From positions 1 to 9,218 of the forward strand of contig CAYFSC010000123.1 of assembly GCA_964345695.1 (NCBI GenBank): a DNA stretch of 9,218 nucleotides. Direction: 5' to 3'. The notes beneath the pieces were generated by a model. It was given only the letters and a program-made list of their open reading frames with translations, had not been told where the DNA came from and ran no database searches. A program made the position numbers and the translations under genes. This DNA is from CAYFSC01 sp964345695 (lineage in GTDB: Bacteria; Bacteroidota; Rhodothermia; Rhodothermales; Salinibacteraceae). Position 1 is the stretch's first letter, and each line of letters starts with the position of its first letter. Positions 6,942-9,218 of this stretch are shown one piece after another.

Positions 6942-7754
6942 ATGATGCCTGCAAGTGACCCCTCGAACACGAACGCTGCGGATCTGAAGGATGCAGTCCA
7001 GGCCACATATTCGGCGCTCGCAGTGAACACCGCACAGTCCGACGACCCGAAGGAGGCCACGGGAACGGCGTCTGTGGTCGACGTTGAGTACGACGGGATG
7101 GCCGGATACGTAGCCGAGGCTGACCTCGGGCTCGGATGCGGCCTCCCAACCGACGGGGCCGACATCGAGCCGGGCGACGCCGTTTTGGATCTCGGCGCCG
7201 GTGCCGGAATCGATGCCTTCGTGGCACGTTCGCACGTCGGAGAGCGCGGACGCGTCGTGGGGGTTGACATCACGCCGGAAATGGTGGACGAAGCCCGATC
7301 GCACGCACGCACGCTCAACTACGACAACGTCACCTTCGTGGAGGGCGACATCGAGGCGCTTCCCTTCAAAAGCGCGTCCTTCGATGTCGTCATCAGCAAC
7401 TGCACGCTGAACCTCGTCCCGAACAAATCCGCGGCGTTCGCCGAAATGCATCGCGTGCTGAAGCCAGGCGGCCACTTCATGGTCTCCGACCTCGCGATAC
7501 GGGGCACACTTCCCTCTGCCATCCGCGAAGCCGCCGAGCAGTACGCGGGATGCACCGCCGGGGTCCTCGAGCAAACAGCGTACCTCAAGCTGCTGCGCGG
7601 CGCGGGATTCAATGCTGTAGAGGTGACGCAGGAGCGGGAAATCCAGATTCCCGACGACGTGTTGCTGGAGGCGGCACGGTCCTCGGAGGTCGAGGCCTTC
7701 CGCGAGGCTGGCGGCGCGCTCCTGAGCATCACCCTCCGCGGCCACCGGGCCTGA
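6942..7754 (+). CDS. arsM: Arsenite S-adenosylmethionine methyltransferase (ArsM type)
   Basis: 270 residues from the ATG at 6942 (a second ATG follows at once). ArsM methylates trivalent arsenic using S-adenosylmethionine, giving methylated and eventually volatile species. Class I methyltransferase motifs: VLDLGAGAGIDAF (81-93), acidic D109 in VGVDITPEMV, GDIEALPF (135-142) and VLKPGG (172-177). The ArsM hallmarks are LGLGCGLPT (62-70), ISNCTLNLVP (151-160) and YAGCTAG (201-207), giving C66, C154 and C204, which match the three conserved As(III)-binding cysteines; these separate it from generic SAM methyltransferases. The fourth N-terminal cysteine found in some ArsMs is absent. The frame extends upstream to a TTG at 6849, but that part is arginine/proline-rich and unlike the family. 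A 41-bp gap to the next gene suggests co-transcription. Confidence 0.88.
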   Translation: MMPASDPSNTNAADLKDAVQATYSALAVNTAQSDDPKEATGTASVVDVEYDGMAGYVAEADLGLGCGLPTDGADIEPGDAVLDLGAGAGIDAFVARSHVGERGRVVGVDITPEMVDEARSHARTLNYDNVTFVEGDIEALPFKSASFDVVISNCTLNLVPNKSAAFAEMHRVLKPGGHFMVSDLAIRGTLPSAIREAAEQYAGCTAGVLEQTAYLKLLRGAGFNAVEVTQEREIQIPDDVLLEAARSSEVEAFREAGGALLSITLRGHRA

Positions 7755-7795
7755 GCCGGGCTGCGCCTTCCCCTTCGTTCTCCGTCCGTGTTTCC

Positions 7796-8581
7796 ATGGC
7801 CGCTCCGCTCTCTCGCCGTCGCGAAAAGGAAATCGCGGCCCTGGACCGCCGTCGGTACCGGAAAAAGTACGGGCAGACGCTCGTTGAGGGGCTGCGAGCA
7901 CTGACGTCTGCGGTGGACGCCGAAGCGCCCCTGGTGGAGATGGTCGTGACGCGCGACGCTCTCGACGATCCCGATGTGCAGATACTCACGGCACGGGTCG
8001 AGGCGCCCGTCTACGTCACGGACAGCGAAACGATGCACCGCCTGTCCGACGTGCAGACCCATCAGGGCATGCTCGGCGTCGTCGAGCGGCCCTTGGTGGA
8101 ACCGTCGGCGATCCCCGGCCGCATCGGGGATGCGAGCACGGTGCTGCTGCTGGATGGCGTGCAGGATCCCGGCAACGTGGGTACCATTCTACGCACGGCG
8201 GCCTGGTTCGGAGCCGGTGCGGCCGTGGCGGGACCGGGCACGGCCGGGTGGTACGGGCCGAAGGTCATGCGAGCTGCGGCCGGCGGGCACTGGGACGTTG
8301 CCCTGGCCCGGACCGACACGCCGGGGAGGTTTCTCGATTCTCTCCGGAAGGCCGGGTGCACTCTGTACGGGGCTGACCTGCACGGCGTCGCTGCGCGCGA
8401 TTGGGCCCCGGAGCGTCCGTCCGCGCTGGTGCTGGGCAGCGAGGCGCACGGGCTGAGTGTCGCAGTGCTCGACCGCCTCGACGTGCCCGTCGCCATTCCC
8501 GGGGCGGCCCATCGGGCCGGTGCCGAGTCGCTCAACGTTGCCGTCGCGAGCGGCATCCTCGTCTACGAATGGATCGGATAG
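7796..8581 (+). CDS. SpoU/TrmH-family RNA 2'-O-methyltransferase
   Basis: 261 residues. It is predicted to transfer a methyl group from S-adenosylmethionine to a ribose 2'-OH in rRNA or tRNA; the target cannot be told from sequence. An N-terminal substrate-binding domain (about 1-105, with REKEIAALDRRRYRKKYGQT at 9-28 and LVEG at 29-32) precedes the knotted SPOUT domain (about 115-261). The three SpoU motifs are complete: LLDGVQDPGNVGTILRTAAWFG (118-139 region, N127 and R133), LVLGSEAHGLS (211-221, E216) and VAIPGAAHRAGAESLNVAVASGILVYEW (232-259 region, S245 and N247). The ATG at 7796 is chosen because homology begins there; the earlier frame overlaps arsM. The upstream sequence is C/T-rich with no Shine-Dalgarno. 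Confidence 0.93.
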   Translation: MAAPLSRRREKEIAALDRRRYRKKYGQTLVEGLRALTSAVDAEAPLVEMVVTRDALDDPDVQILTARVEAPVYVTDSETMHRLSDVQTHQGMLGVVERPLVEPSAIPGRIGDASTVLLLDGVQDPGNVGTILRTAAWFGAGAAVAGPGTAGWYGPKVMRAAAGGHWDVALARTDTPGRFLDSLRKAGCTLYGADLHGVAARDWAPERPSALVLGSEAHGLSVAVLDRLDVPVAIPGAAHRAGAESLNVAVASGILVYEWIG

Positions 8582-8635
8582 GGACCGACGGGAGCCGGAT
8601 GCAGAGAGCGGAAAGCTTACGGCCTCCTGCCGTTC

Positions 8636-8680
8636 CAGGGCCGAGCCCTGACGGCCACCGTCGACGGGCCCTTGCTCGGC
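8636..8680 (+). terminator. Nested inverted repeats after the SpoU methyltransferase gene, possible terminator
   Basis: Three pairings compete: cagggc/gccctg (8636-8650, 6-bp stem, 3-base loop); gccgagc (8640-8646) with gctcggc (8674-8680); and the perfect palindrome ccgtcgacgg (8658-8667). They lie 55-99 nt after the stop codon. No T-tract follows, so a rho-independent terminator is only a possibility. Confidence 0.3.
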
Positions 8681-8719
8681 TCGCCCGCAGGCGTGTATGC
8701 AAAAGCAGGGGCGGTTTCT

Positions 8720-8725
8720 TATACT
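8720..8725 (+). promoter_or_regulatory. Candidate -10 box (TATACT) for the Ald/PNT-family gene
   Basis: TATACT differs from TATAAT at one base and stands out in GC-rich sequence. It would start transcription about 75 nt before the ATG. No good -35 hexamer is found at 16-18 bp spacing, so only the -10 element is supported. Confidence 0.35.
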
Positions 8726-8807
8726 GTGGGCCTGCACTGAACCGGAGGCAACCGCCGCCCGTTGTGTGAGCACCGGTCGTTTTCTGATCGATAACACCAT
8801 TCTCTGT

Positions 8808-9218
8808 ATGGAAATTCCCTCGCTACAGGGCTTCAGTCGCGAGAGCGGGCTGATGACGAAGGAGCAGCCGCTGAAGAAGCACACCGAGCACGAAGCCCTC
8901 CGCATCGGAGTGCCGCGCGAGGTCGCCAATGAAGAGCGGCGTGTGGCACTGGCACCGAGCGGAGCTGGAACGCTGGTGGCCAACGGGCACGAGGTGCACG
9001 TGGAGGAAGGAGCCGGTGACCAGGCCCACTTCCGGGACGATGAATACGCCGAGGCGGGAGCCGACATCATCGACAGCCCTGGGGACCTGTACAACCGAAG
9101 CGATCTCATCGTGAAAGTGGGGCCCCCGAACGAAGAGGAGATCGATCTGCTTCAGGAGCGCCAGGTGCTGATCTCGGCGCTCAATCTGGGTGGAACCACG
9201 CCCGAATTCCTGCAGCGG
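8808..9218 (+). CDS. Alanine dehydrogenase / transhydrogenase-alpha (AlaDh_PNT) family protein, 3' end missing
   Basis: The first 137 codons run to the right edge without a stop. After a charged lead of about 30 residues comes the AlaDh_PNT N-terminal domain: RIGVPREVANEERRVALAPS (32-51), NGHEVHVEEGAG (59-70), EAGADII (82-88), DLIVKVGPP (99-107) and LISALNLGG (121-129). The N-terminal extension and SALxL style recall proteins labelled alanine dehydrogenase in Bacteroidota. R45 aligns with the substrate-binding Arg15 of classical alanine dehydrogenases, but the catalytic Lys74 and His95 positions (Phormidium numbering) hold G105 and N126, so alanine oxidation is uncertain; the KVxxP region also resembles PntA. 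The Rossmann half lies outside the window. An in-frame GTG at 8766 is an alternative start. No Shine-Dalgarno is seen. Confidence 0.8.
   Translation, partial: MEIPSLQGFSRESGLMTKEQPLKKHTEHEALRIGVPREVANEERRVALAPSGAGTLVANGHEVHVEEGAGDQAHFRDDEYAEAGADIIDSPGDLYNRSDLIVKVGPPNEEEIDLLQERQVLISALNLGGTTPEFLQR

Noticed and set aside
6837..7901. 354-codon minus-strand open frame over arsM and the start of the SpoU gene
   Set aside because: It is antisense to clear ArsM and SpoU sequences and shows no motifs of its own.

Overview
The window reads as a GC-rich bacterial chromosome segment, most likely from the Rhodothermota (Salinibacter/Rhodothermus relatives). Three things point there: a TonB protein with the Bacteroidota/Rhodothermota-style C-terminal domain, a Big_5/Ig-like lipoprotein with the PPSGGPxDTTPP start typical of that superphylum, and start codons that mostly lack Shine-Dalgarno sequences. 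The lineage is inferred from family features, not from a marker gene. Nothing suggests a mobile element: there is no transposase, integrase, CRISPR array, tRNA or rRNA that I can see.

Layout. Bases 1-6532 are transcribed leftwards. Reading in that direction (right to left) come glutamate dehydrogenase (gdhA), an Ig-like-domain lipoprotein, the bifunctional NAD(P)H-hydrate repair enzyme (nnr), a small VanZ-family membrane protein, a TonB energy transducer followed by a strong hairpin, and the first ~21 codons of a probable secreted or membrane protein cut by the left edge. A 409-bp divergent intergenic region (6533-6941) separates these from a rightward set: an ArsM-type arsenite methyltransferase, a SpoU/TrmH-family RNA 2'-O-methyltransferase, and the 5' part of a gene of the alanine dehydrogenase/transhydrogenase-alpha family cut by the right edge.

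How the genes fit together. They are mostly housekeeping or envelope functions rather than one pathway. GdhA and the Ald/PNT-family protein both concern amino-acid or nicotinamide redox chemistry, and Nnr repairs damaged NAD(P)H, so there is a loose nicotinamide theme, but the genes are on different strands and a functional link is only inference. TonB and the lipoprotein act at the cell envelope. ArsM stands alone, with no arsR or other ars gene in view.

Most noteworthy points: the Ald/PNT-family protein has Gly and Asn where classical alanine dehydrogenases have catalytic Lys and His; TonB carries a run of eight glutamates and exactly two cysteines, both in its periplasmic domain; and a perfect 15-bp tandem repeat lies between gdhA and the lipoprotein gene. 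I did not find a convincing undescribed multi-gene system here.
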